Shown in pieces: positions 17,020-23,946 of a DNA stretch of 64,000 nt. The DNA comes from Streptomyces sp. MUM 203J (GTDB lineage Bacteria > Actinomycetota > Actinomycetes > Streptomycetales > Streptomycetaceae). Numbering within the stretch: position 1 is the first letter of the stretch; each line of letters opens with the position of its first letter. A model generated the notes under the pieces. It saw only the letters and a list, made by a program, of their open reading frames with translations, had not been told where the DNA came from and ran no database searches. The position numbers and the translations under genes are program-made. The DNA lies in the NCBI RefSeq assembly GCF_022414595.1, contig NZ_JADWYO010000021.1, positions 1 through 64,000 of the forward strand, given 5' to 3'.

Positions 17020-17046
17020 CATCCCACCTATGGTGCCGTTGTAAAC
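17020..17046 (-). promoter_or_regulatory. Candidate sigma-H (SigB-type) promoter of ssgB
   Basis: On the minus strand GTTTAC (17046-17041) and GGGATG (17025-17020) are 15 bases apart, close to the GTTT/GGGTAT pattern of SigB-like factors. ssgB of S. coelicolor is reported to depend on sigma-H. The predicted leader is about 50 bases. Confidence 0.6.
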
Positions 17047-17052
17047 CCCTCT

Positions 17053-17112
17053 GACCTATTTGTGCCGCTTGGGGTACCTCAAATGGCGGCACGTAACCGG
17101 CGGTTATAGGTC
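17053..17112. repeat. Nested dyad between ssgB and the PGPGW protein gene
   Basis: GACCTAT at 17053-17059 pairs with ATAGGTC at 17106-17112, and GTGCCGC at 17062-17068 pairs with GCGGCAC at 17086-17092. In the centre TTGGGGTACCTCAA (17069-17082) is a palindrome with one mismatched pair. It lies directly upstream of the ssgB -35 and could be an operator for one or both divergent genes. Confidence 0.55.
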
Positions 17113-17160
17113 GTTTTCGGTTTCTCGCGAGTGGCTCTCGGGCGGGGTAGGTTGGGCCCT

Positions 17161-17727
17161 ATGAGCGCGGAGAGTGACGAGCGAAGGAAGACCCCCGCCG
17201 CCCCGGCCGGCCACGCGGGCGCCCCCGTGGGCTTCAGGCCCGCCCCGCGGCCGGGGCGGCTCGCCACCACCGCCCCCCGCATGGGTGCGGGCGGCACCCC
17301 GGAGGGCGGCGCGCCCGGCACCCCCGATGCGGAGTCCGGCGGCGAGAAGCAGGAGCGGCCCCTGGGCTCCCGGGCGCCCGCCTTCGTCAAGGCCAGCCGG
17401 CCCCTGCACCTCACCTGGCAGGTGGGGGTCTTCCTTATCGGGCTCGCCGTGGTCGTCCTCGGCGTGATCATGCTGCCGCTGCCCGGTCCCGGCTGGGTCG
17501 TGATCTTCGGCGGCATGGCCATCTGGGCCACCGAGTTCATCTGGGCCCAGCTCGTCCTGCGCTGGACCAAGCGCAAGGTCACCGAAGCCGCCCAGCGCGC
17601 ACTCGACCCCCGGGTCCGGCGCCGCAACATGATCCTCACCGCGATCGGACTGCTCGTCATCGGAGCCCTGGTCGCCGTGTACCTGTGGAACTTCGGGTTC
17701 GTCATGCCGTGGACGATCGACCGCTGA
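17161..17727 (+). CDS. TIGR02611-type PGPGW membrane protein
   Basis: A 188-residue protein. Residues 1 to about 75 are a Pro/Ala/Gly-rich cytoplasmic tail; two hydrophobic helices then flank the signature PLPGPGWVVIFGG, and a third helix lies near the C-terminus (about 158-178). This is the PGPGW putative transmembrane family, whose role is unknown. The ATG at 17161 fits better than an upstream GTG. It is divergent from ssgB across a 199-bp region with a nested dyad. Confidence 0.8.
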   Translation: MSAESDERRKTPAAPAGHAGAPVGFRPAPRPGRLATTAPRMGAGGTPEGGAPGTPDAESGGEKQERPLGSRAPAFVKASRPLHLTWQVGVFLIGLAVVVLGVIMLPLPGPGWVVIFGGMAIWATEFIWAQLVLRWTKRKVTEAAQRALDPRVRRRNMILTAIGLLVIGALVAVYLWNFGFVMPWTIDR

Positions 17728-17793
17728 CCCGTCCCCACCGCCTGCCCCCGTCAGAAGCACCCGCTGACATGCGGTAATGTTTGCCGTGCGCCC

Positions 17794-17868
17794 GGGCGAT
17801 TAGCTCAGCGGGAGAGCGCTTCGTTCACACCGAAGAGGTCACTGGTTCGATCCCAGTATCGCCCACCA
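17794..17868 (+). tRNA. tRNA-Val (anticodon CAC), copy 1
   Basis: Acceptor GGGCGAT pairs with ATCGCCC, and the anticodon stem CTTCG/CGAAG holds loop TTCACAC. The T arm is CTGGTTCGATCCCAG. The 3' CCA is encoded. TAATGT at 17775-17780 is a likely -10. The 72-base body is identical to the copy at 21059. Confidence 0.96.
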
Positions 17869-17873
17869 CCCGG

Positions 17874-17911
17874 CCGGAGGCCCGGGGACCATACGGTCCC
17901 CGGGCCTCCGG
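17874..17911 (+). terminator. Terminator after tRNA-Val copy 1
   Basis: A 17-bp perfect stem (17874-17890 with 17895-17911) with a four-base loop directly follows the tRNA and also serves the convergent membrane protein gene. Confidence 0.85.
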
Positions 17912-17973
17912 CGTTCCGGCCCCGGGGGGTGCGAGGGCGGCCGGGTGTCCAGGGGGCGCCCCGGACACCGCAC

Positions 17974-20457
17974 TCACCGCATCCGCCCCACCGCCTCCCG
18001 CATGCGCCGTACATCCCGCATCCGCCGCTCGTAGGTCGCACCCACCGCCAGCAGCAGCACCCCCGCCAGCGCCGGCGGCAGCCACCGCGGCAGCACGCCC
18101 ACCACCTGCGCCACATACGGTGCCAGTTCGTGCGACGCCACCAGCGCCAGCACCGCCCCGCCCAGTACCAGCGGCGCCCGCAACCGCAGCCGCGCCCCCG
18201 CCAGCGTCACGCCCAGCGCCACAAGCCCCAGCAGCAGCGGGCGTACCCAGCCCGGGTCGCCCCACGCCGCCCACAGGCTCGGCAGCAGACCGGCACCCAG
18301 CCCCGGACCGTACGCCGACCAGGATCCCACCGCGGGATCACGGCGCACCCGCAGCGCACCCACCACCAGCGCGGGCACCGCCACCGGCAGCGCGTACGCC
18401 TCCGGTACCGCGACCTCCCACACCGCCAGCCGCACCCATGTCGCCGCCAGGAACAGCGCCGCCGCCACCGGCCCCGCCACCCGCCGCCGCTCCACCCGCA
18501 GAGCCGTACCCGCCGCGAGCACCCCGCACAGGCCCAGCACCAGGGCCAGCACCGCGGGCCGCGCCACCGCGAGCCCCACCGACACCACACCCACCGCGGC
18601 ACCGGTCAGCTCCACCGGTGCCCCCGCAGGACCGAGCCGGAACCTCCCCCGGGCCTTCGAGGGTGCCCGAGCAGGGGGAACGCCCATCCCCAGCAGGGCC
18701 GTCGCTCCCGGCACCACCAGCAGCGCCAACGCCACCCCATGCGCCGGCCGTCCCGCCGCCACCGCACCAGCACCCACGAACCCGGCCCACGCCAGCACCG
18801 CCGCACACGCCGAACCGGCCCGCAGCCACCCGCGCTCCCCGCCCGCCGACACCGCCGCACCGGTGAACAGCACACCCAGCACGCCCAGCACCGACAGCGT
18901 CGCCGTCTCGGTCGCCAGCCCCAGCGCCACCAGGGCCGAAGCAGCCGCCACCGCGCACCCCGCACCCGTGCCCGCAGCCGCCGCGCGTCCGGCGCCCGTG
19001 CCCGTGCCCGCGGTCCCGGGCGCCTCCGGCAGCCCCACGACGACGACCCCCGGGCGGACCGCCACCGCCAGCAGCGCCGCGGTCACCAGTGACTGCGCCC
19101 CCAGCATCACCCCGTACGGGGACCCGGCCGCCACCGGCAGCACGAAGCCCGTCAGCGCCCCCAGCCCCAACGCCCCACAGCGCGCAGCCACCGCACACCC
19201 CCACCCCTTCGGCCCGCCCGCCCGGGCCCCCACGACCGAGGCGGACAACAACACCCCGGCCACCAGCAGCACCGCCACCACCGCGGGCCACGGACCCCCC
19301 GAGCCCGACGGCGCCACACCCGACCACAGCTCGGGCACCCGCACCACCAGCGCGCCCAGCAGCCACGGAACCGCCCCCAGCAGCCCCAGCCCCAGCACAC
19401 CCGACGACGCCCAGGCCAGCCCACGACGCACGGCGACCGGAACCACCCGGGCCCCGGGTCCCACCCCCACGGCCGCGATCAGCGCCACGGCACACGCCAG
19501 GTGTCCGACCGCCGCCCACTCGCCCGGCAGCACCTCCCGCAGCAGCCCGCCCCACGCCGCCACCGCGACCAGACCCGCCACCACCGCGCACGCCCGGGCC
19601 GCCACACCGCCGACCCGCCAGGCGACCGCCAGCCAGAGCACCGCACCCGCCGCCAGCAGTGCCGCGGGCTCCACACCCCCGGCCGCCACGGACACCGACG
19701 CCCCGGTCAGCACCGCACCTCCGCCCGTCACCCCGGCCGCCACCCACGCGGCCACCCGCACCCGCACCGGCCGCACCGTCACCGCCAGCGCCGCGTCCGC
19801 CGCACCGGTCACCAGCAGCGCCCACGCCACCGCCGACGCGTCACCGTCCGCGGCCAGCACCCCGAGCAGCACCGGCAGTTGCCCCGCCACCACCGCCGAC
19901 GGCAACGGCACCCGCAGACCGGCCAGCGCCGCGCCGTACCCGGCCCACACCGCACAGAGCAGCGCCGCCGCCACCGCCGCGTACCCCGTGCCACCCCATG
20001 CCCACGGCTCCGCCACCAGATACAGCGCCAACGCGTCCAGCACCGTCAGGACCAGGGCCAGTGCCGCCACCGTCTCCGCCGTCGCCCCGAGCCCCCGCCG
20101 CACCAGCGTCACCGGCACGGCCAGTGCCGCCACAGTCACCGCCGTCAGGACGGCCGCACGGCCGCCGATGCCCAGGCTCCCCCAGCTGACGAGCGTGAAC
20201 GCCAGCGCCGCGATCACCAGCAGCACCCCGCCCAGCGTCAGCAGCACCGTCCGCACACCCCACACGGACGCCTCCCGCACGGGCCCCGGATCCTTCGGCC
20301 CCGGTGCCGCGGCCACCCACGGAGACCTCGCGGTCGACACACTCACCAGCCACGCCCGGCGCGCCAGCAGCCACGACCGGCGCGCCTCCAGCTGAGCCAG
20401 CTCACGATCGATCAGGACCAGCTCTTCGGCCGGCGAAGGCACAGGTACGGTTCCCAT
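17974..20457 (-). CDS. Large multi-pass membrane protein (SCO7613 C-terminal-domain type)
   Basis: About 827 residues. The first 60 are soluble and helical (PAEELVLIDRELAQLEARR), and the rest is a long run of some two dozen hydrophobic helices made mostly of Ala, Val, Leu and Gly. It resembles the streptomycete membrane proteins named after the SCO7613 C-terminal domain; function is unknown. An in-frame ATG at 20571 would add 38 residues with a CPLCGHE motif. That extension has weaker third-position GC bias, overlaps the divergent start at 20570 and is full of inverted repeats, so I prefer 20457, although no clear ribosome site precedes either. Confidence 0.7.
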   Translation of the reverse strand: MGTVPVPSPAEELVLIDRELAQLEARRSWLLARRAWLVSVSTARSPWVAAAPGPKDPGPVREASVWGVRTVLLTLGGVLLVIAALAFTLVSWGSLGIGGRAAVLTAVTVAALAVPVTLVRRGLGATAETVAALALVLTVLDALALYLVAEPWAWGGTGYAAVAAALLCAVWAGYGAALAGLRVPLPSAVVAGQLPVLLGVLAADGDASAVAWALLVTGAADAALAVTVRPVRVRVAAWVAAGVTGGGAVLTGASVSVAAGGVEPAALLAAGAVLWLAVAWRVGGVAARACAVVAGLVAVAAWGGLLREVLPGEWAAVGHLACAVALIAAVGVGPGARVVPVAVRRGLAWASSGVLGLGLLGAVPWLLGALVVRVPELWSGVAPSGSGGPWPAVVAVLLVAGVLLSASVVGARAGGPKGWGCAVAARCGALGLGALTGFVLPVAAGSPYGVMLGAQSLVTAALLAVAVRPGVVVVGLPEAPGTAGTGTGAGRAAAAGTGAGCAVAAASALVALGLATETATLSVLGVLGVLFTGAAVSAGGERGWLRAGSACAAVLAWAGFVGAGAVAAGRPAHGVALALLVVPGATALLGMGVPPARAPSKARGRFRLGPAGAPVELTGAAVGVVSVGLAVARPAVLALVLGLCGVLAAGTALRVERRRVAGPVAAALFLAATWVRLAVWEVAVPEAYALPVAVPALVVGALRVRRDPAVGSWSAYGPGLGAGLLPSLWAAWGDPGWVRPLLLGLVALGVTLAGARLRLRAPLVLGGAVLALVASHELAPYVAQVVGVLPRWLPPALAGVLLLAVGATYERRMRDVRRMREAVGRMR

Positions 20458-20560
20458 ACCGCGCAGTGTGGGACCCGCCACGGCCTCGCGGTATGGGCGC
20501 GGGTACTCAGATCCGGCGCCGATCCGTGTGAGTACCACCTCGTGCCCGCACAGCGGGCAC
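20453..20560. repeat. Three consecutive inverted repeats in the divergent junction
   Basis: CCCATACCGCG at 20453-20463 is complementary to 20487-20497. GGTACTCA at 20502-20509 is complementary to 20529-20536. GTGCCCGC at 20542-20549 is complementary to 20553-20560 with a three-base loop. All are exact. They fill the space between the likely starts at 20457 (minus) and 20570 (plus). Confidence 0.7.
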
Positions 20561-20569
20561 ACTCCCCGC

Positions 20570-21019
20570 ATGGACTGGAACCACTACCGCTTCCGCAGTC
20601 TCTGGGACCTTCCCGCGCCCCCTGACGCCGTCTACGCGGTGCTCGAAGCGCCCGAGGGCTACCCCCTCTGGTGGCCCCACGTGCGCGCCGTCACCCGCCT
20701 CGACGCGCACAGCGCCACCGCCCGCATCCGCGCCTTCCTTCCGTACACCCTCGACCTCACCCTCACCGCGCGCCGCCGCGACCCCGCCGCCCGGGTCCTC
20801 GAGACCACCCTCACCGGAGACCTCGAAGGCTGGGCCCGCTGGACCCTCACCAGCCTCGGCCCCCGTCGCACCCACGCCCTCTACGAACAGGACGTCCATG
20901 TACGCAGCCCCCTGCTGCGCCGGCTCGCCGTGCCGGGACGCCCGCTCCTCCGCGCCAACCACACGCTGATGATGCGTGCCGGGCAACGCGGCCTCACCGC
21001 ACACCTGAAGGCGGTTTGA
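20570..21019 (+). CDS. SRPBCC-family lipid/polyketide-binding-like protein
   Basis: A 149-residue START-like fold protein: MDWNHYRFRSLWDLPAPPDAVY, then EGYPLWWPHVRAV and a C-terminal helix (RANHTLMMRAGQRGLTAHL). Such proteins have a deep cavity for hydrophobic ligands; some act as polyketide cyclases, but nothing here names a ligand. The ATG at 20570 is interlocked with a minus-strand ATG in CATG, so the leader must lie in the repeat-rich junction. Its stop overlaps the promoter of the second tRNA-Val. Confidence 0.8.
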   Translation: MDWNHYRFRSLWDLPAPPDAVYAVLEAPEGYPLWWPHVRAVTRLDAHSATARIRAFLPYTLDLTLTARRRDPAARVLETTLTGDLEGWARWTLTSLGPRRTHALYEQDVHVRSPLLRRLAVPGRPLLRANHTLMMRAGQRGLTAHLKAV

Positions 21020-21045
21020 ACGGAGCCCGCCGGGACCTGTATGGT
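21016..21045 (+). promoter_or_regulatory. Promoter of tRNA-Val copy 2
   Basis: TTGAAC (21016-21021) and TATGGT (21040-21045) are 18 bases apart and end 13 bases before the tRNA. The -35 overlaps the stop codon of the preceding gene. Confidence 0.65.
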
Positions 21046-21058
21046 TCAGTGCGTTCCC

Positions 21059-21130
21059 GGGCGATTAGCTCAGCGGGAGAGCGCTTCGTTCACACCGAAG
21101 AGGTCACTGGTTCGATCCCAGTATCGCCCA
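21059..21130 (+). tRNA. tRNA-Val (anticodon CAC), copy 2
   Basis: The 72-base body is identical to the copy at 17794, including loop TTCACAC. It differs in that the 3' CCA is not encoded (CCG follows the discriminator). Confidence 0.96.
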
Positions 21131-21136
21131 CCGTCG

Positions 21137-21174
21137 CGAAGGCCGGTCCGTACACACAAGCGGACCGGCCTTCG
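21137..21174. terminator. Terminator after tRNA-Val copy 2
   Basis: A 14-bp perfect stem (21137-21150 with 21161-21174) with a ten-base loop lies between the tRNA and the convergent exonuclease gene, so it can act in both directions. Confidence 0.8.
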
Positions 21175-21213
21175 TCGTGTCCGCGTACGGCAGCCCTTCG
21201 AGCGTACGGCTCC

Positions 21214-21942
21214 TCACGCCGCCGCCGCGGGCTGGTCCGGGCGCAGCGGCCACGCCGGATCGACCGATTCCTCCTGGCCGTTCCGCGCGAACCACGCCTG
21301 CAGCCCCCGTGCCTGCGCCGCGTGCCACACCGCCTGCCGGGTGTGCAGCTCCGCCACCGACAGCTCCTCCAGCCGGTCCGCGAAGCACCGCCCCACCGCC
21401 CGTACGACATCCAGCGCCGCCACCGCGTCGGCCGCCGCGTCATGCGCCCCGTCCAGCACCACCTCGTAGTGCGCGCACAGGTCCGTCAGCGTGCGGCGCC
21501 CCTTGCGATACCGGTCCAGGTGCTTGTCCAGCACCCTCGGATCCAGTACGCACAGCGACACGTTCTGCAGATACCGTGCCAGCGACGACGCGCGGTGCCT
21601 CCGCAACTCCCGGTCCAGCAGGGTGAGGTCGAACGGCGCGTTCATCACCACCAACGGCCGCCCCGCCGCACACTGCTCCGCCAGCAGCCGGGCTATCTCC
21701 TCCACCACCGGCGCCGGCCACCGCCCGTTCCGCTGCACGTGCTCGTCCGTCAGGCCGTGCACGTCCGTCGCCGCGCGCGGTACCGGAATCCCCGGGTTGA
21801 CCAGCCACCGCGTCGTACGCGGCCGCGCGCCCGCGCAGTCCTGCACCACCACCGCCGCCGAGACGATCCGGTCCCGCTCGACGTCCACTCCGGTCGTCTC
21901 CGTGTCGAAAGCCGCCAAGGGCCCCTCATACCAGCGCGCCAT
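21214..21942 (-). CDS. 3'-5' exonuclease of the DnaQ/DEDDh type
   Basis: A 242-residue protein with the three exonuclease motifs: FDTETTG (Asp13, Glu15), VVMNAPFDLTLL and GAHDAAADAVAAL with the DEDDh His and Asp. It resembles the proofreading epsilon subunit of DNA polymerase III but stands alone. It may act in repair or RNA trimming. The C-terminal 60 residues have no known domain. It is divergent from the DUF4365 gene pair. Confidence 0.88.
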   Translation of the reverse strand: MARWYEGPLAAFDTETTGVDVERDRIVSAAVVVQDCAGARPRTTRWLVNPGIPVPRAATDVHGLTDEHVQRNGRWPAPVVEEIARLLAEQCAAGRPLVVMNAPFDLTLLDRELRRHRASSLARYLQNVSLCVLDPRVLDKHLDRYRKGRRTLTDLCAHYEVVLDGAHDAAADAVAALDVVRAVGRCFADRLEELSVAELHTRQAVWHAAQARGLQAWFARNGQEESVDPAWPLRPDQPAAAA

Positions 21943-22035
21943 ACCCCGAACTCCTCGTACATCACCGGCAGATGGACCGATCCCCGGCCCGAAGCGGTGA
22001 TACCCGGACCGTTTGCCCTGTACGCCGCCCGGTCA

Positions 22036-22063
22036 CAACAGACGTGAGGGCAACAGACGTGAG
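22036..22063 (+). repeat. Two 13-base direct repeats upstream of the DUF4365 gene
   Basis: CAACAGACGTGAG occurs at 22036-22048 and again at 22051-22063, 15 bases apart start to start, about 50 bases before the gene. The spacing is too short for two helical turns, but the pair could still be an operator. Confidence 0.55.
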
Positions 22064-22109
22064 AGCCCGTTCAACTGACGCACAGCCAGCCCGGAAGGCA
22101 CGAAGAGCC

Positions 22110-22679
22110 ATGGCGCTCGCGGCCCAACCCGACCCCGCAGCCCCGCAGATCCCCCGCATCCCGGCGGCACGCGGCGGCCTCGCCACCACCGCCTGCATGG
22201 AAACCCTCCAGGTCGGCTACCTCCACGCCGTGGCCGCCGCAGCGGGCTGCACCCTGTCCCAGCCCTTCCCCGACAACGGCATCGACTGGCACCTCAGCCA
22301 CAGTGCCCCCGGCCACACCGTCGACGACGAAGTCACCATCAAGATCCAGCTCAAGGCCACCCACCAGATCCCCCCGCGCCCCCCGGGCCCCACCTTCCCC
22401 TTCACCCTCGACAACGGACACCTCGCCAAACTCGCCCGCACCCCCGTCGCCGTCCACAAGATCCTCGTCGTGATGCTCGTCCCCCGCACCCAGGACGACT
22501 GGCTCCGCGCCCACCACGACCGGCTCGACCTGCGCCACTGCTGCTACTGGACCAACCTCGCCGGCCACCCCGTCACCGGCCGCCACCGCACCACCGTCCG
22601 TATCCCCACGTCACGGATCTTCGACGACCGGGCCCTCTGCGGAATCATGGCCCGCGTCGGGACGGGAGGGACTCCCTGA
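22110..22679 (+). CDS. DUF4365 protein with PD-(D/E)XK nuclease-like pattern
   Basis: A 189-residue protein that I recognise as a DUF4365 family member. The segment 53-60 (FPDNGIDW) followed by a strand ending QLK at 80-82, with Glu31 in the first helix, gives the order E-D-(E/Q)xK of PD-(D/E)XK nucleases. The nuclease reading is my inference. The ATG at 22110 is preceded by a weak GAAG. The stop overlaps the start of the next gene in TGATG, so the two are translated together. DUF4365 proteins occur in some defence-like contexts, but no known defence gene is next to it here. Confidence 0.75.
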   Translation: MALAAQPDPAAPQIPRIPAARGGLATTACMETLQVGYLHAVAAAAGCTLSQPFPDNGIDWHLSHSAPGHTVDDEVTIKIQLKATHQIPPRPPGPTFPFTLDNGHLAKLARTPVAVHKILVVMLVPRTQDDWLRAHHDRLDLRHCCYWTNLAGHPVTGRHRTTVRIPTSRIFDDRALCGIMARVGTGGTP

Positions 22680-23833
22680 TGCACCACCGACCCACCGACG
22701 GCACGGGTGCGGACGCCGCGGCCCCCGGTTCCGTCGACCCGCGCGTGCTCGGCGCCCTCCTCCACCGGCACGGCTGGCACCCTCATGGCAGCCCCGCAGG
22801 CCCCTGCACCCGCTGGACCCCACCCGTCCCCGGCACCACCCCCACCAGCCTCCTCATCCCCACCAGCCGCACCTACCCCGACGCCGACGACCTCCTCACC
22901 GATGCCCTCAGGGCCCTCACCCGCAGCACCACCCCCTCCGCACGCGACATCCTCACCAGCCTCGCCACCCCCAGCGACGAGATCCGGTGGACCCGCCACA
23001 CCACCGCACCCGCCCCACCAGCCGACGCCACCCCCTGGACCGGCCACGACCACCTCCGCACCGCCGCCCGTGACCTGCTCCTCGCCGCCGCCCTCGCCGT
23101 CCACCGCCACGCCCGCCACCACGGAACCCGCAACCGCGCCCACGCCCGGCACCTCCTCGAACCGGTCCTCATCGGCACCGCCCCCGGCGCCCGCCGCCTC
23201 ACCGCCCTCGTCCCCGTCGATCCCGGCCGCCCCCTCACCGAACGCCTCCACCACGCCCTCGCCGCCACCCGCGACGCCGTCGACTACGAGCGGGCCACCG
23301 GCAGGCCCGACGCCTTCGACACCGCGGTGGCCGCAGGCGTCAGCCACGAACTCACCCGGGCCCTCGTCACCCTCGTCCAGGGCACCGAGGGCGCCACCGT
23401 CGCCCTCGCCTGGGCCCCCGCCGCCGGCGCCCCCGCCGGCTGTGCCGCCCGACCCGAACCCGTCGAGTTCACCCCCGGCGACCTCCCCGTCCTCCGCCGG
23501 GCAGCGGCCCGCTACCTCCTCGACGAGCCCTCCGTCCCGGTACGCGTGACCGGCACGGTCGTACGGCTCCGCAGGGCCGGCCCCCGTGGCCCCGGCAAGG
23601 TCCGCATCCGCGTCCTGACCGGTGCCGACGTGCCGTACATCCGCGTCACCCTCCCCGAGGACGCCTACCGCACCGCCGCCCACGCCCACCTCGCCGGACA
23701 GCCGGTCCGTGTCTCCGGCCGCCTGGAGAACCGCGGCGGCTTCCGCAGGCTGACGGGTGCGCACGGGCTGGAACCGGTCCAGGTGGACGAGGCGGAACGG
23801 GACCGGCTGATGAAGACGTACGAGGAGGACTGA
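22679..23833 (+). CDS. Unknown protein coupled to DUF4365, with OB-like C-terminal domain
   Basis: A 384-residue protein translationally coupled to the DUF4365 gene. The N-terminal two thirds are Ala/Pro/Thr/His-rich with helical stretches ([20 protein letters not shown]) and no motif I know. From about residue 287 a strand-rich segment alternates V/I/R residues ([31 protein letters not shown]) like an OB-fold nucleic-acid-binding domain; this is inference from pattern. No catalytic motif is visible. The tight coupling suggests the two products act together. Confidence 0.7.
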   Translation: MHHRPTDGTGADAAAPGSVDPRVLGALLHRHGWHPHGSPAGPCTRWTPPVPGTTPTSLLIPTSRTYPDADDLLTDALRALTRSTTPSARDILTSLATPSDEIRWTRHTTAPAPPADATPWTGHDHLRTAARDLLLAAALAVHRHARHHGTRNRAHARHLLEPVLIGTAPGARRLTALVPVDPGRPLTERLHHALAATRDAVDYERATGRPDAFDTAVAAGVSHELTRALVTLVQGTEGATVALAWAPAAGAPAGCAARPEPVEFTPGDLPVLRRAAARYLLDEPSVPVRVTGTVVRLRRAGPRGPGKVRIRVLTGADVPYIRVTLPEDAYRTAAHAHLAGQPVRVSGRLENRGGFRRLTGAHGLEPVQVDEAERDRLMKTYEED

Positions 23834-23946
23834 AGCCACCGCCGGGCAAACCGTTTCGCGGAGGGGGACGGCGGCTCGGTACCATTCCCTACTACATCGC
23901 GCGCGCCCACGACCGGGCGCGTTCCGCCTTCAGTCAGGAGAGACCG

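Noticed and set aside
20458..20571. Zinc-ribbon N-terminus (CPLCGHE) on the large membrane protein
   Set aside because: Only one of the two cysteine knuckles is present, third-position GC is low, and the stretch is full of inverted repeats and overlaps a divergent start.
17974..20571. Frames on the plus strand opposite the large membrane protein
   Set aside because: They are rich in Arg, Pro, Thr and His, the typical shadow of an Ala/Val/Gly-rich gene in GC-rich DNA.
23834..23946. T-box leader of thrS
   Set aside because: The leader is short and I see no specifier stem or T-box sequence.
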